Assembly (NCBI GenBank): GCA_913778455.1
Contig: CAJYVK010000374.1
Span: 29,280-93,279, forward strand
Direction: 5' to 3'
Source of the DNA: an uncultured Hymenobacter sp.
GTDB lineage: Bacteria > Bacteroidota > Bacteroidia > Cytophagales > Hymenobacteraceae
DNA length: 64,000 nucleotides
Shown: positions 40,500 to 51,228 of the stretch, piece by piece
Numbering within the stretch: the first letter of the stretch is position 1
Layout of the letters: every line of letters begins with the position of its first letter
The notes under the pieces: model-generated
Database searches by the model: none
What the model was told of the DNA's origin: nothing
What the model saw: only the letters and a program-made list of their open reading frames with translations
Position numbers and translations under genes: made by a program

Positions 40500-41480
40500 C
40501 TACGCTGGTTGCAGAATGTGCAGGATGCGTTGCATGTCCTCGACCGAATCAAACGAAATCTTGATTTCGCCGCGTCCCTGGGCGCTGGGCCGCAGCTGCA
40601 CCTTCGAGCCGAAGTAGTCGGTGAGCTGGCGCTCGGTGCGGCGCAGCTCGGCCACGGGTACGGCCGGCGCGGCGGGCTCCTGCGCTTTGGCCGCGCCGCC
40701 CGGTACGGGCTGGCCGAAACCGTTGCGCACGATTTCTTCCACGCGGCGCACCGAGAGGTCTTCCGATACGATGCGGCGGTACAGATCTACCTGCTGCTGG
40801 GGGTCTTCGATGTTGATGAGGGCGCGGGCGTGGCCCATGCCGATAATCGAGTCGCGCAGGCCAATCTGGATGCTGGGCGGCAGCTTGAGCAGACGCAGGT
40901 AGTTAGTGACGGTCGAGCGATTTTTACCTACCCGCTCGCCCAGGTCTTCCTGGCGCAGCTGGCACTCGGAGAGCAGGCGCTGGTAGCTGAGGGCGATTTC
41001 GATGGCATTCAGGTTTTCGCGCTGAATGTTCTCGATGAGCGCCATTTCCAGCATCTGCTGGTCGTCGGCCTTGCGCACGTAGGCCGGGATGGTATCCAGG
41101 CCGGCCAGCTTGCTGGCTTGCAGGCGGCGCTCGCCCGAGATGAGCTGGTAGGAATTAGTACCCAGCTGGCGCACCGTGACGGGCTGGATAATGCCTTGAA
41201 TTTTAATGCTGTCGGCCAGCTCGGCCAGCGCCTCCTGGTCGAAGTGCGTGCGCGGCTGGTAGGGGTTGGCCTCAATCTGGGCCACCGGAATCATGCCTAC
41301 CGAGCTCACCGGATTGGGCGTGGCCGCAATCAGGTGCTCGCTGGGCTTGTCGTAGCTGCCCTCAATGAGCGCGTTGAGGCCCCGGCCCAGGCCGCCAATG
41401 CGGCGCTTGGCGGCAGCCGCCGCGCTGGGGTTCGCGTTCAGGGCTGCTTGGATTTTCTCGTTGTTCTTCTCTGCGGACAT
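40500..41480 (-). CDS. parB: Chromosome partitioning protein ParB
   Basis: GLGRGLNALI, EANPYQPRTHFDQEAL, LISGERRLQASKLAG, ENIQRENLNAIE. Confidence 0.97.
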   Translation of the reverse strand: MSAEKNNEKIQAALNANPSAAAAAKRRIGGLGRGLNALIEGSYDKPSEHLIAATPNPVSSVGMIPVAQIEANPYQPRTHFDQEALAELADSIKIQGIIQPVTVRQLGTNSYQLISGERRLQASKLAGLDTIPAYVRKADDQQMLEMALIENIQRENLNAIEIALSYQRLLSECQLRQEDLGERVGKNRSTVTNYLRLLKLPPSIQIGLRDSIIGMGHARALINIEDPQQQVDLYRRIVSEDLSVRRVEEIVRNGFGQPVPGGAAKAQEPAAPAVPVAELRRTERQLTDYFGSKVQLRPSAQGRGEIKISFDSVEDMQRILHILQPA

Positions 41481-41611
41481 CTTGGCTAGGGTCTGGGGGG
41501 CCGAGAGGCCGGCGCACCCAGAACTTCAAAATTACGGACTAGGGACCGAAGGGCAAGCCTTCAGCGAAGGAGAACGCCGGACTATCCTGTCAGGTGCACT
41601 TAGTGCGGCTC

Positions 41612-42178
41612 TTAGTGCCCCCAAAATACCTCAAGTACTTCCCAAACGCCCATCCGCTGGCTGCCTTCCACAAAATAACCGCGCGTGCCGGGCTGAACTA
41701 GTGGCCGATACTTGGCCCGCAAAGTAGAATTTAGGGGAAACATGTTGGCGCGGCCGACCGGCGCAACCGGACCGTTGGGAATGATGAACCCGTCGGCATC
41801 AATAAATTCCGGGTACACCATCCAGTTGTGTGGCCGGGTTTCATCAGCAAGGCGGCTATCCCAGCGAATACCCTGGTAGACCGGCGTTCGACGGCCTCCT
41901 TCCTCAGGGGGAAACAGGCGATACGTAACCTGAAAATCAGCAGGCCTGCCAAGCAGCTCGGCGTAGGGCGCGCCCCGATCAGCCAGATAAGCGCAGGCGG
42001 CGGTGACGTGCTCGGTAGCTAACTCGGGAAAATCAACTAGAATGTCGGCCACCTTCCTGCCGTCGGCTAGCCGCGCTCGCACCTCGTTCACGCTGATGTG
42101 GGTACCTACAATGCAGGCCCGTCCGGATCGGACTGCGGGGTCGATACCAATGAGAGGATGCGCGGCAGAGGAGAACAT
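41612..42178 (-). CDS. DUF433-like N-terminal domain fused to an EF-Tu-like/beta-barrel-like C-terminal region
   Basis: HPLIGIDPAVRSGRACIVGTHISVNEVRARLADGRKVADILVDFPELATEHVTAACAYLAD; QVTYRLFPPEEGGRRTPVYQGIRWDSR. Confidence 0.7.
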   Translation of the reverse strand: MFSSAAHPLIGIDPAVRSGRACIVGTHISVNEVRARLADGRKVADILVDFPELATEHVTAACAYLADRGAPYAELLGRPADFQVTYRLFPPEEGGRRTPVYQGIRWDSRLADETRPHNWMVYPEFIDADGFIIPNGPVAPVGRANMFPLNSTLRAKYRPLVQPGTRGYFVEGSQRMGVWEVLEVFWGH

Positions 42179-42242
42179 GAGCTACTGGGTAAGCAGCATA
42201 CCTATTGATAAGAATGCGGACTCGCAGAGTCCGCGCTACTGC

Positions 42243-43052
42243 CTATACCAGCTCGTCTTCGGCCGCTTCCTCGGGGTTGGCCTCTACGCTGTTTTTCTCC
42301 ACGATTTCGCGGGCCAGGTTGAGGTAGCTCACGGCACCCTTGCTCTCGGCGTCGTGCAGGATGACGGGGATGCCGAAGCTCGGCGACTCGCTCAGCTTAA
42401 CGTTACGTGGGATAATGGTGTCGAATACGAGCTGCTGGAAGTGCATCTGCACTTCTTCCACCACTTGGTTGGAGAGACGCAGGCGCACGTCGTACATCGT
42501 GAGCAGAATGCCCTCAATTTCAAGGTCGGTGTTGAGGCGGCTCTGAATGATTTTGATAGTATTCAGAAGCTTACCTAGCCCTTCAAGGGCGAAGTACTCG
42601 CACTGCACCGGGATAATAACCGAGTGCGCGGCCGTAAGCGCATTGACCGTGATGAGACCCAGCGAGGGCGAGCAGTCGATGATGATAAAGTCGTACTGGT
42701 CGGCCAGCGGGCGCAGGGCCTCCTTCATTTTCTCCTCGCGGTTGGGCAGGTTGATCATCTCCACCTCGGCCCCGACGAGGTCGATGTGCGAGGGCATGAG
42801 GTCGAGGTGGGGGAGGATGTTGGTCGGCAGAATGGCATCCTGCGGGGCAATGCCATCGACCATGCACTCGTACACGCTGTTCTCGATGTCCTTGGGGTCG
42901 AAGCCCACGCCCGAAGTGGCGTTGGCCTGCGGGTCGGCGTCTACGAGCAGGGTCCGGTAGTCGAGGGCCGCCAGCGAGGCGGCCAGGTTGATGGCCGAGG
43001 TGGTTTTGCCGACGCCGCCCTTTTGGTTGGCTACCGCGATAATTTTGCCCAT
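42243..43052 (-). CDS. parA: Chromosome partitioning ATPase ParA
   Basis: [48 protein letters not shown]. Confidence 0.97.
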   Translation of the reverse strand: MGKIIAVANQKGGVGKTTSAINLAASLAALDYRTLLVDADPQANATSGVGFDPKDIENSVYECMVDGIAPQDAILPTNILPHLDLMPSHIDLVGAEVEMINLPNREEKMKEALRPLADQYDFIIIDCSPSLGLITVNALTAAHSVIIPVQCEYFALEGLGKLLNTIKIIQSRLNTDLEIEGILLTMYDVRLRLSNQVVEEVQMHFQQLVFDTIIPRNVKLSESPSFGIPVILHDAESKGAVSYLNLAREIVEKNSVEANPEEAAEDELV

Positions 43053-43181
43053 AACAACAAACGAATAACTGAGGAAAACACTTACGCGGCAGGGCTAAAG
43101 CCAGCCGTTAGCAGCGCGGTTCAATCTACAAAATAAGGCTAAAAAAAATGGATTAGCCAAGGGTGATACGGTAGAAAGCAG

Positions 43182-43232
43182 AATGGGGAATGAAGAATTG
43201 CCCCGCGGGCAACTCCCCATTCCCCATTTCTT
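43182..43232. repeat. Imperfect intergenic palindrome
   Basis: GAATGGGGAATGaagaattGCCCCGCGGGCAACTCCCCATTCCCCATTTC. Confidence 0.7.
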
Positions 43233-43245
43233 GATACGACGTTTG

Positions 43246-43932
43246 TTATAGCTCTACCGACTCGCCAATGCGCAGCAGGCGCAGGTTTTTGCCAGCCGCT
43301 TTAGCTTCGGCCAGCGCTGCCGCGTGGTCGATGGCAATGGCGGGGAAGGTATCGTAGTGCATGCCAATTATTTCGCTGGTGCCCACCCAGTCGGCGGCCA
43401 CCAGCGCGTCGGTGAGGCCCATGGTGTAGTGGTCGCCGATGGGCAGCAGGGCCACGTCGACTTTGTGGCGCTCGCCGATGAGCTTGAGGTCGTAGGTGAG
43501 GGCCGTATCGCCGGCGAAGTAAAACGTCTTGTGCGAGCTGTCGTTGGCATTGACGACGAAGCCCATCGCCACGCCGGCGTACGAGCCGTCGGGAAACGAC
43601 GAGCTGTGGGCGGCGGCCACGCAGTGCACCGTGCCGAAGGGCAGCACCACCTTGCCCCCCAAATTGGTACCGATGGCCTCGATACCCTTGGCCCCGAAGT
43701 AGCCGGCTATCTCGGCGATGGCCAGAATCTTAGCGCCCGTGCGCTTAGCAATGGACTCCACGTCGGCGATGTGGTCGCCGTGGCCGTGCGAGATCAGGAT
43801 GTAGTCGGCCTGAATGGCATCGACGTTGATGGCCGAAGCCAGCGGGTTGGGGCTGATGAAGGGGTCGAACAGCACGCGCACGCCGCCGATAGTGGCCAGA
43901 AAGCTGGCGTGGCCGAAATAGGTAAGCTGCAT
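43246..43932 (-). CDS. Metal-dependent hydrolase of the MBL superfamily (UPF0173 type)
   Basis: MQLTYFGHASFLATIGGVRVLFDPFI, ISHGHGDHIAD. Confidence 0.9.
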   Translation of the reverse strand: MQLTYFGHASFLATIGGVRVLFDPFISPNPLASAINVDAIQADYILISHGHGDHIADVESIAKRTGAKILAIAEIAGYFGAKGIEAIGTNLGGKVVLPFGTVHCVAAAHSSSFPDGSYAGVAMGFVVNANDSSHKTFYFAGDTALTYDLKLIGERHKVDVALLPIGDHYTMGLTDALVAADWVGTSEIIGMHYDTFPAIAIDHAAALAEAKAAGKNLRLLRIGESVEL

Positions 43933-44034
43933 GGGAAGGAGTAAAAAGGTGGGAGAGGGTGAAAATGTGGAAGATGGATACGATGCCCGGGCGGCCCACC
44001 CCGCCCCTACCTTTGCAACCGACACCCCGAACCG

Positions 44035-45837
44035 ATGTTTCTACCCGAATTGCGTTTTCGCTGGCTCGCCGGGCTGGCCTCTGTCGCCAGCCTGGCGCTG
44101 CTGGCCGCCTGCTCGGGCGCCGGCCTCTCGGCGGCCGACGAGCGGCGCGTGTTCCGCTACAACCAGCCCGAGGCCCTGACCTCGCTCGACCCCGCCTTCG
44201 CCCGCAACCAGGCCAATAGCTGGGCCGTGGCCCAGCTCTACAACGGCCTGCTGGAGCTGGACTCGACCTTGCAGCCCGCGCCCGCGCTGGCCCGGCGGTA
44301 TAGCATTTCGCCCGATGGGCTCACGTACACGTTCTGGCTGCGCAAAGGAGTGTATTTCCATGCGGATAGCACCGTTTTTCCAGTGACTGAGGCACAGATA
44401 CGGGAGTTGCTGAAGCAGGAGGATGTAGAGCACGGCCGGCCAGTGCGAAACGTGTTAAAGCCAATGGAGGAGCCACTGGAGATGAGTGGGCCAACATCAA
44501 ACCCTCGTCCTGTCACGGCTGCCGACTTCGTGTACTCGTTCAAGCGGCTGCTCGACGCCAAAACGGCCTCGCCGGGCGGCTGGATATTTCGGGGTAAAGT
44601 GCTGGAAGACAGCAAAGGGAATATCAGCGATACCTGCTTTGTGGCGGTGAATGACTCCACGCTACGCATTCATCTCAAAGCGCCATTCATTCCCTTTCTG
44701 AGCCTGCTTACCATGCCCTACACCTACGTGGTACCGCACGAGGCAGTGGCGAAGTACGGCAAGGACTTCCGGGAGCACCCGGTGGGTACCGGGCCATTTC
44801 AGTTTAAGGTGTGGGACGAGGGCAACGTCCTGCTCTACCACCGTAATCCGAATTACTGGCGGACCGACGCCCGGGGCCGGCCCCTGCCGTACCTCGATGC
44901 CGTGGCCATCAGCTTCATTGCCGACCGCAAGACGGAGTTTCTGACCTTCCTGCAAGGTAAGCTCGACTTCCTGAGCGGTATCCGCGAGGGCTCGCGCGAC
45001 CTGATTCTCAACCCCGACGGCTCGGTGCGGACTGATTTCCAAGGGCGTTTCAACCTGCAAAAGGCGCCCTACCTCAATACCGAGTACCTGGGCTTTCAGC
45101 TCGACTCAACCAATCTCACCGGCGAGCAGGCCCGGCAGGGCCGTGCCCTGCGCGACGGGCGCGTGCGCCAGGCCCTGAGCTACGCCATTAACCGGCCCGA
45201 ACTGCTGGCCTACGTGCTCAACCACGTGGGGCGGCCGGGCGAGTCGGGCTTCGTACCGGCGGCGCTGCCCTCATTTTCGCCGGCCAAGGTGCCCGGCTAC
45301 ACGTTTCAGCCCCAAAAGGCGCGGGCCTTGCTGGCCGCCGCGGGCTACGGGGCCCGCCGGCCGCTGCAACTGCGCCTGAGCACGGTGGCCGAGCGCAAGG
45401 CCGTGGCCGAATACCTGCAAAAAAACTGGGCCGACGTGGGCGTGCAGGTGCAAATTGACATCAACCAATCGGCCGCCCAGCAGGAGCTGGTCGATAACGG
45501 CCGGGCGGCCTTCTTCAGCAAAAGCTGGCTGGGCGATTATCCCGACGCGGAAAACTACCTGGCGCTGTTCTACTCGCCCAATTTCAGCCCCGCCGGGCCG
45601 GATAAAACGCACTACAAATCGGCGGAGTACGACCACCTGTACACCCAGGCCATCCGGGAGCAGGACGCCGCCCGCCGCACGGCCCTCTACCAGCAGATGG
45701 ACCGCCTCGTAGTGCGTGACCAACCGGTGATTTCGCTGTACTACGATGAGATAATCCGCCTCACTCAGCGCAACGTACGCGGCCTCACCGCCAACCCCAT
45801 GAACCAGCTGCTGCTGGAGCGCGTGCGCAAGGAGTAG
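44035..45837 (+). CDS. ABC transporter peptide-binding lipoprotein (family 5 SBP)
   Basis: Lipobox LLAACSGA; EALTSLDPAFARNQANSWAVAQLYNGLLELD; VGTGPFQFK. Confidence 0.92.
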   Translation: MFLPELRFRWLAGLASVASLALLAACSGAGLSAADERRVFRYNQPEALTSLDPAFARNQANSWAVAQLYNGLLELDSTLQPAPALARRYSISPDGLTYTFWLRKGVYFHADSTVFPVTEAQIRELLKQEDVEHGRPVRNVLKPMEEPLEMSGPTSNPRPVTAADFVYSFKRLLDAKTASPGGWIFRGKVLEDSKGNISDTCFVAVNDSTLRIHLKAPFIPFLSLLTMPYTYVVPHEAVAKYGKDFREHPVGTGPFQFKVWDEGNVLLYHRNPNYWRTDARGRPLPYLDAVAISFIADRKTEFLTFLQGKLDFLSGIREGSRDLILNPDGSVRTDFQGRFNLQKAPYLNTEYLGFQLDSTNLTGEQARQGRALRDGRVRQALSYAINRPELLAYVLNHVGRPGESGFVPAALPSFSPAKVPGYTFQPQKARALLAAAGYGARRPLQLRLSTVAERKAVAEYLQKNWADVGVQVQIDINQSAAQQELVDNGRAAFFSKSWLGDYPDAENYLALFYSPNFSPAGPDKTHYKSAEYDHLYTQAIREQDAARRTALYQQMDRLVVRDQPVISLYYDEIIRLTQRNVRGLTANPMNQLLLERVRKE

Positions 45838-45876
45838 CTGGCTAGGGTACAACGGAGTGCCACGCCGTTTTACAGC

Positions 45877-46374
45877 TTACTCCATTACGTTGGTACCTGA
45901 TAGCGGGTCGATGCGGCTGTTGAGGTAGTCGATGTAGCCTTGCAGGCTGGCTGGGATATTTTCGGCGGCATACACCGCGTGCAGCGGCTTCCCGGCCGGG
46001 TGCACCGTGATGATGGTGGCAGGCAGGTCGGCGGTGTTGCCCGTATAGCGCTCGGCCAGCTTAGCAAACCCGATGCGCCGGGCCTCGGCCAGCATGGCAG
46101 CCACGGTGGCAGGCGGCAGGCTGAGCGTGTGCTTGCCGAGCAGCGCGACGTAGCGCTGGCCATCGTACTCTACCCGGCCGTTGGCGAAGATGCTGGCGGT
46201 GTACACCGGGCAGCGGCCGTTGCAAGGCGTGCGCTGGTACACGAGCACGGGCTCGGACGCAGTGGGCGCTACGGCGGCAGCAGCGGCCCCAGGCTTGGCT
46301 TTTCGGGGTTGCTGGCGCTGTGCGCAGGCGGGGAAAGCTAGCGCCCCGAGCAGTAAATACAGAAATAAGCGCAT
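45877..46374 (-). CDS. DUF6438-like secreted protein
   Basis: VYQRTPCNGRCPVYTASIFANGRVEYDGQRYV. Confidence 0.75.
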   Translation of the reverse strand: MRLFLYLLLGALAFPACAQRQQPRKAKPGAAAAAVAPTASEPVLVYQRTPCNGRCPVYTASIFANGRVEYDGQRYVALLGKHTLSLPPATVAAMLAEARRIGFAKLAERYTGNTADLPATIITVHPAGKPLHAVYAAENIPASLQGYIDYLNSRIDPLSGTNVME

Positions 46375-46411
46375 GGTCGAGAGATAAAAAGGACCGTTCA
46401 GATCAATGAGG

Positions 46412-47398
46412 TTAGTGAGTCCAGTGCAGCAGCTCTACCTGATTGCTCGCCACAAAGGCAAGTTGCCCAGTGGCCCGATTAAACGCAATGGCCGGCACAT
46501 CACGCTGCACAATCGGCGACCGCTGCTGGCTGCTCGCCAGCTCGGGGAGGCTGGCGACGACCGTACCGGTTGTGAGATCGAGCAGCTTGGGGTAGTTGTA
46601 CAAGTCCCATGCTAGCTTTTCGGTGAGCGGGAATAAATTACCAAATTCGCCGACGACGCGCACGGGAGCCGTCAATTCACCCGTACGGATATTCCAGACA
46701 GCAATAGACTTGGGCGGTAGCTGGGCTTCCAGGTCTTCGTCCATTGCCTCCTCGTCAGAAGTCCCCACCACTACCAGCTCGTCGGTAAGGAAGCCGGCGG
46801 TGCATACTTCGGTGCCGACATCTGGCTGGAATTGCAAGTCGTCGAGTAACAAAGGATTGGCAAGGCAAGCCGCGATATCGAAGGCACCTATCATATCCCA
46901 GGGGTGCCAGCACCAGCCTTTGCTCAGTAAGAACGTATTATTCGGGCTGATTTCAAGCCGGGAATGAAAGTAATCCTTTGGTGCCCGTTCCGGGACGTCG
47001 GTCACCAGCTCGCCGGTTGCCGCGTCTTCAAAATCGAGCCGATTGTATTCGAGGGGGCAGTGAATGAGGTAGGTGACGCCCGCCACCGTCACAAAGGCAG
47101 CCGGATATTCATAGACATTGGCGTGGTAGTCCGACCGGTTGATTTCGCGCAGCAGCTCGCCATTTTTCAGCAGCAGGCCCTTCGTGCCGCGGTGCTGGTA
47201 AATAAACGCGTATTCCCCATCGGCCGAAGTGATGGCGCGGTCGAAGGCCCCGGGAAAATGATAGAGGCCCACGGAGCCTTGTTGCCCGGCTGGCCCGTAG
47301 AGGCTGCCGCTATCGGCCCAGTCCACCAGCAAGTCGTTGGCAAACCAGGCAATGGTTTGCGGGCTCCAGTTGGTAATGGTTTGGCGTTGAATAGACAT
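46412..47398 (-). CDS. Hypothetical beta-propeller-like protein
   Basis: Repeated WD-like strands; no specific family recognised. Confidence 0.6.
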   Translation of the reverse strand: MSIQRQTITNWSPQTIAWFANDLLVDWADSGSLYGPAGQQGSVGLYHFPGAFDRAITSADGEYAFIYQHRGTKGLLLKNGELLREINRSDYHANVYEYPAAFVTVAGVTYLIHCPLEYNRLDFEDAATGELVTDVPERAPKDYFHSRLEISPNNTFLLSKGWCWHPWDMIGAFDIAACLANPLLLDDLQFQPDVGTEVCTAGFLTDELVVVGTSDEEAMDEDLEAQLPPKSIAVWNIRTGELTAPVRVVGEFGNLFPLTEKLAWDLYNYPKLLDLTTGTVVASLPELASSQQRSPIVQRDVPAIAFNRATGQLAFVASNQVELLHWTH

Positions 47399-47418
47399 AA
47401 GCGCAAGAAAGGCACAAA

Positions 47419-47453
47419 AAACGGCCCGCCGTGCAACGCACGACGGGCCGTTT
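47419..47453. terminator. Terminator hairpin between yidC and propeller-like gene
   Basis: AAACGGCCCGCCGTGC-aac-GCACGACGGGCCGTTT. Confidence 0.75.
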
Positions 47454-47477
47454 CTAACTAGATGCTGGCTCCGGCGG

Positions 47478-49271
47478 CTAGGCTTTGCCCGAAGACTTCT
47501 TGGCCTGGGCCTCGCGCTCCTGGGCGGTTTTCATGGCTTCGGCCAGGCGGGCCTGGAAGCCCGTGGGCTTCTTGTCCTTGTTCTTCACCTTGTTAGCTTC
47601 GAGCTGGGCGCGAATCTTGGTGTCGTCCACGAAGGAGCGGGTGAGCGCCTGCTGGCCCAGCGTCACGAGGTTCGACACGAGGTAGTACCACGTCAGGCCC
47701 GAGGCGAAGCTGTTGAGCACGAAGAAGAACACGAGCGGCATGAGGTAGCTGTAGAACTTCATCGGCCCCTGCATGGCGGCGGTGTTCATCTGGTTGCTCT
47801 GGTAGGTCATGAAGAGCGTCGAGATGGTCATCAGCACCGTGAACAGGCTGATGTGGTTGCCCAGGTAGGGCAGCGTGAAGGGCAGGATAATCGGGTTGTC
47901 GTACGTGCTCAGGTCGTGCGCCCACAGGAAGGACTGCTGCCGCAGCTCAATCGCGTTGGGGAAGAACTGGAACATGGCGAACAGAATCGGCAGCGTGAGC
48001 AGCGTGGGCACGCAGCCGCTGAGCGGCGACACGCCAAACTGCTGGTACAGCTTCATGGTCTCCTGCTGGCTCTTCACCTGGTCGTCGCCGTACTTGGCCT
48101 TGATCTCGTCGAGCTCGGGCTTGAGCACTTTCATGCGGGCCTGGCTTTCGTAGGTCTTGTACGTCAGCGGCCAGGTTACGAGCTTGATAATCACCACCAG
48201 CAACAGGATAATGATGCCGTACGACGAGATGAACTGCTCCAGGAAGTGGAACACCGGCAGCACGACGAAGCGGTTGACCCAGCGGAACAAGCCCCAGCCC
48301 AGGTACACGTTGCGGTCGAAGTTGGGCGCGACGTCCTTGAGCAGGTTGAATTGGTTGGGGCCGAAGAAGAAGCGGTACTGTCCGCCGGCCGGGCTCGTCA
48401 CGTCGGCCACGGGCAGGGCCAGCGTGGTGCTCAGCGTTTTGATAAACGTCGAGTCGGCCAGGTTCACCGTCGAGTTGAAGGTGCCGCTGGCGAAGGGCTG
48501 CGAATCAGCAATGAAGCCGGCCACGAAGAAGTCGTGCTTGTCGGCCGACCACTTGATGGGCGAGGTGATTTTCATCTCCTCGGGCTTCTCGCTGGCCTCG
48601 GCCAACGAGCCCGGGTCGTCGCTGGCCAGGTAGTGGTTGATGGTGGTGTGGTTGCGGTTCTGCTTGAGGTCCTGCTCGGTCTGGCGCACGTTGTCCACGA
48701 AGCTGAACGTGAGCGGCTGCGGGGCCACGGCCACGCCGCTCAGCTTGAGGTTGTACTTCACCTCGTAGCCGGTTTTGGGCAGCGTGTAGGTCTGGGTGAT
48801 GGTACCACCCGCGACGGGCGCGGTGAAGGCCAGCTGCTGGCCGCCGTCGGCGGTGGTAGTGGGAGCATCAGCCCGGAAGTTGAGGCTGGCGAAGTCGATG
48901 GTCTGGCCGCCGGTGGTGGTCAGCTTGGTGCCGAAGCGGGCGCTCTGGGCATCAAACAAATCGAGCGGCTTGCCGAAGAACGTCTTGTAGTTGTTGAGGC
49001 GGGCAGCCGTCACGCGGCCGCCCTGCGTCGAGAATTGCAGCGTCAGCTCGGGGTTTTTGAGCTCGATGCCGCGCACCGGGCCAGCCGTGGTATCGGTGGG
49101 CGCGGCCTCGGGGGCGAGGGCGGGGGCAGGGCCAGCGGGCTGGCCCGTAGTGGCGGTAGTGGGGGCCTGGGCCTTGTCTTTCTCCACCTTCTCTTTGGGC
49201 GAGAAGAAAAACAGGTATACCAGGAGCAAGGCCGAGATAAGGAAAAGGCCAGTCGCTTGGTTGCGGTCCAT
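47478..49271 (-). CDS. yidC: Membrane protein insertase YidC
   Basis: MDRNQATGLFLISALLLVYLFFFSP; YGIIILLLVVIIKLVTWPLTYKTYESQARM; GCVPTLLTLPILFAMFQFFPNAIELR. Confidence 0.97.
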   Translation of the reverse strand: MDRNQATGLFLISALLLVYLFFFSPKEKVEKDKAQAPTTATTGQPAGPAPALAPEAAPTDTTAGPVRGIELKNPELTLQFSTQGGRVTAARLNNYKTFFGKPLDLFDAQSARFGTKLTTTGGQTIDFASLNFRADAPTTTADGGQQLAFTAPVAGGTITQTYTLPKTGYEVKYNLKLSGVAVAPQPLTFSFVDNVRQTEQDLKQNRNHTTINHYLASDDPGSLAEASEKPEEMKITSPIKWSADKHDFFVAGFIADSQPFASGTFNSTVNLADSTFIKTLSTTLALPVADVTSPAGGQYRFFFGPNQFNLLKDVAPNFDRNVYLGWGLFRWVNRFVVLPVFHFLEQFISSYGIIILLLVVIIKLVTWPLTYKTYESQARMKVLKPELDEIKAKYGDDQVKSQQETMKLYQQFGVSPLSGCVPTLLTLPILFAMFQFFPNAIELRQQSFLWAHDLSTYDNPIILPFTLPYLGNHISLFTVLMTISTLFMTYQSNQMNTAAMQGPMKFYSYLMPLVFFFVLNSFASGLTWYYLVSNLVTLGQQALTRSFVDDTKIRAQLEANKVKNKDKKPTGFQARLAEAMKTAQEREAQAKKSSGKA

Positions 49272-49317
49272 TTACTAATAAAAAGAATACGAGGGGCAAA
49301 GGTACGGGGTGGTGAGT

Positions 49318-49420
49318 AGTGAAATGGTGAGATGGTGAGTTTGAGGAATTCCTGGTCAAGCCGTTCGAGCAAACAGACTAACCGAGTAATTCCCCAAACT
49401 CACCATCTCACCATTTCACT
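49318..49420. repeat. Long inverted repeat (33-bp arms, one mismatch) between yidC and pyrG
   Basis: AGTGAAATGGTGAGATGGTGAGTTTGAGGAATT vs AATTCCCCAAACTCACCATCTCACCATTTCACT. Confidence 0.95.
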
Positions 49421-49430
49421 AATTCACCGC

Positions 49431-51083
49431 CTACAGTCCCTTCTTATGCTGAATGGCCGCTTTCACGAAGCGCACGAACAGCGGGTGCGGGGTTTCGACG
49501 GTGCTCTTGAGCTCGGGGTGAAACTGCCCGGCCACGAACCACGGGTGCACCGTTTTGGGCAGCTCGATTACTTCCACCAGGCCCGTTTCGGGGTTGGTAC
49601 CCGAGAGGTGCAGGCCGGCTTCCTCGAAGCGCTGGGCGTAGGCCCCGTTGAACTCGTAGCGGTGGCGGTGGCGCTCGCTGATGGTGTTGCGGCCGTAAGC
49701 CTTTGCCGCCCGCGAGTTGCGCTTGAGCTCGCAGGTGTAGGCCCCGAGGCGCATGGTGCCGCCCTTCTGGGTGATGTCCTTCTGGTCGGCCATGAGGGCG
49801 ATGACCGGGTCGGGCGTGAGCGGATTCATTTCCGTCGAGCTGGCCTCGGGCAGCCCCAGCACGTGGCGGGCGTATTCGACCACGGCTACCTGCATGCCCA
49901 GGCAAATACCGAAGAACGGAATGCCCTGCTCGCGTACGTAGCGCACGGCGGCCACCTTGCCCTCGAAGCCCCGCTCGCCGAAGCCGGGGGCTACCAGCAC
50001 GGCATCCACGCCTTCGAGCTGCTGCACGGCGTTTTCGGGCGTCAGGAACTCGCTCTGAATGGTGCGCACCCGCACCTTGCACTCGTTGGTAGCGCCGGCG
50101 TGGATAAAGGCTTCGGTAATCGACTTGTACGCGTCGGGCAGCTCCACGTACTTACCCACCAGCGCGATAGTCACCTCCTCGGTCGGGTTCTTCAGGCGGC
50201 CCAAAAACTCCTTCCACTCCTCCAGGTCGGGGGCGTGGCCGCCGTTGAGGCGCAGCTTGCTGATCACGCGGGCATCCAACTCCTCCTTGAGCATGAGCAG
50301 CGGCACCGAGTAGATGCTGTCGGCGTCGAGGCTCTCGATAACGGAGTTGATCTTGACGTTGCAGAACAGCGCGATTTTGCGCCGCATCTCGATCGGGATG
50401 GGGTGCTCGGAGCGGCACACCAGGATGTCGGGCTGCAAGCCGGCCTCGCGCAGGTCGCGTACCGAGTGCTGGGTCGGCTTGGTTTTGAGCTCGCCGGCCG
50501 CCGCCAAAAACGGCAGTAGCGTGAGGTGAATCACGAGCGAATCGTGGGGCGGCAGCTCCCAGCGCAACTGGCGCACGGCCTCCACGAAGGGCAGGCTCTC
50601 GATGTCGCCGATGCAGCCGCCGATTTCGGTGATGACCACGTCGAACTTGCCGTCCTGGCCCAGCAGCAGCATCCGGCGCTTGATTTCGTCGGTGATGTGG
50701 GGCACGACCTGCACCGTTTTGCCGAGGAAGGCGCCCTCGCGCTCGCGGCGAATCACGGTGTCGTAGATGCGGCCCGTGGTCACGTTGTTGGCCTGCGAGG
50801 TGGGCGCGTTCAGGAAGCGCTCGTAGTGACCCAGGTCGAGGTCGGTTTCGGCCCCGTCGTCGGTGACGTAGCACTCGCCGTGCTCGTACGGATTGAGCGT
50901 GCCCGGGTCGATGTTGATGTACGGGTCGAACTTTTGAATGGTGACTCGGAAGCCTCTTGCCTGCAAAAGCTTAGCCAGGGAGGCGGAAATAATTCCTTTT
51001 CCGAGTGAAGAGGTGACGCCGCCGGTGACGAAGATGTACTTCGCGGCCGACGCTGGGGAGGTAGTGGTGGAGCGTTCAGGCAT
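49431..51083 (-). CDS. pyrG: CTP synthase
   Basis: [62 protein letters not shown]. Confidence 0.97.
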   Translation of the reverse strand: MPERSTTTSPASAAKYIFVTGGVTSSLGKGIISASLAKLLQARGFRVTIQKFDPYINIDPGTLNPYEHGECYVTDDGAETDLDLGHYERFLNAPTSQANNVTTGRIYDTVIRREREGAFLGKTVQVVPHITDEIKRRMLLLGQDGKFDVVITEIGGCIGDIESLPFVEAVRQLRWELPPHDSLVIHLTLLPFLAAAGELKTKPTQHSVRDLREAGLQPDILVCRSEHPIPIEMRRKIALFCNVKINSVIESLDADSIYSVPLLMLKEELDARVISKLRLNGGHAPDLEEWKEFLGRLKNPTEEVTIALVGKYVELPDAYKSITEAFIHAGATNECKVRVRTIQSEFLTPENAVQQLEGVDAVLVAPGFGERGFEGKVAAVRYVREQGIPFFGICLGMQVAVVEYARHVLGLPEASSTEMNPLTPDPVIALMADQKDITQKGGTMRLGAYTCELKRNSRAAKAYGRNTISERHRHRYEFNGAYAQRFEEAGLHLSGTNPETGLVEVIELPKTVHPWFVAGQFHPELKSTVETPHPLFVRFVKAAIQHKKGL

Positions 51084-51228
51084 GACGGGGGACAAAGTTA
51101 CGGCGTAGCCGGCGGTGCCACCGGGTTTATTTTGAGCGGCCCCGGCTGGCTGGCCGGGTATTTTTGCCCGCTGGCACACTACTTGGCCCAGTGGGCGAGT
51201 TAGCCAGCACAAGCCTTCAACGACTGCC

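Noticed and set aside
49318-49420. Insertion-sequence remnant between yidC and pyrG
   Set aside because: Only a simple palindrome with a ~37-nt loop; no transposase fragment or clear target duplication
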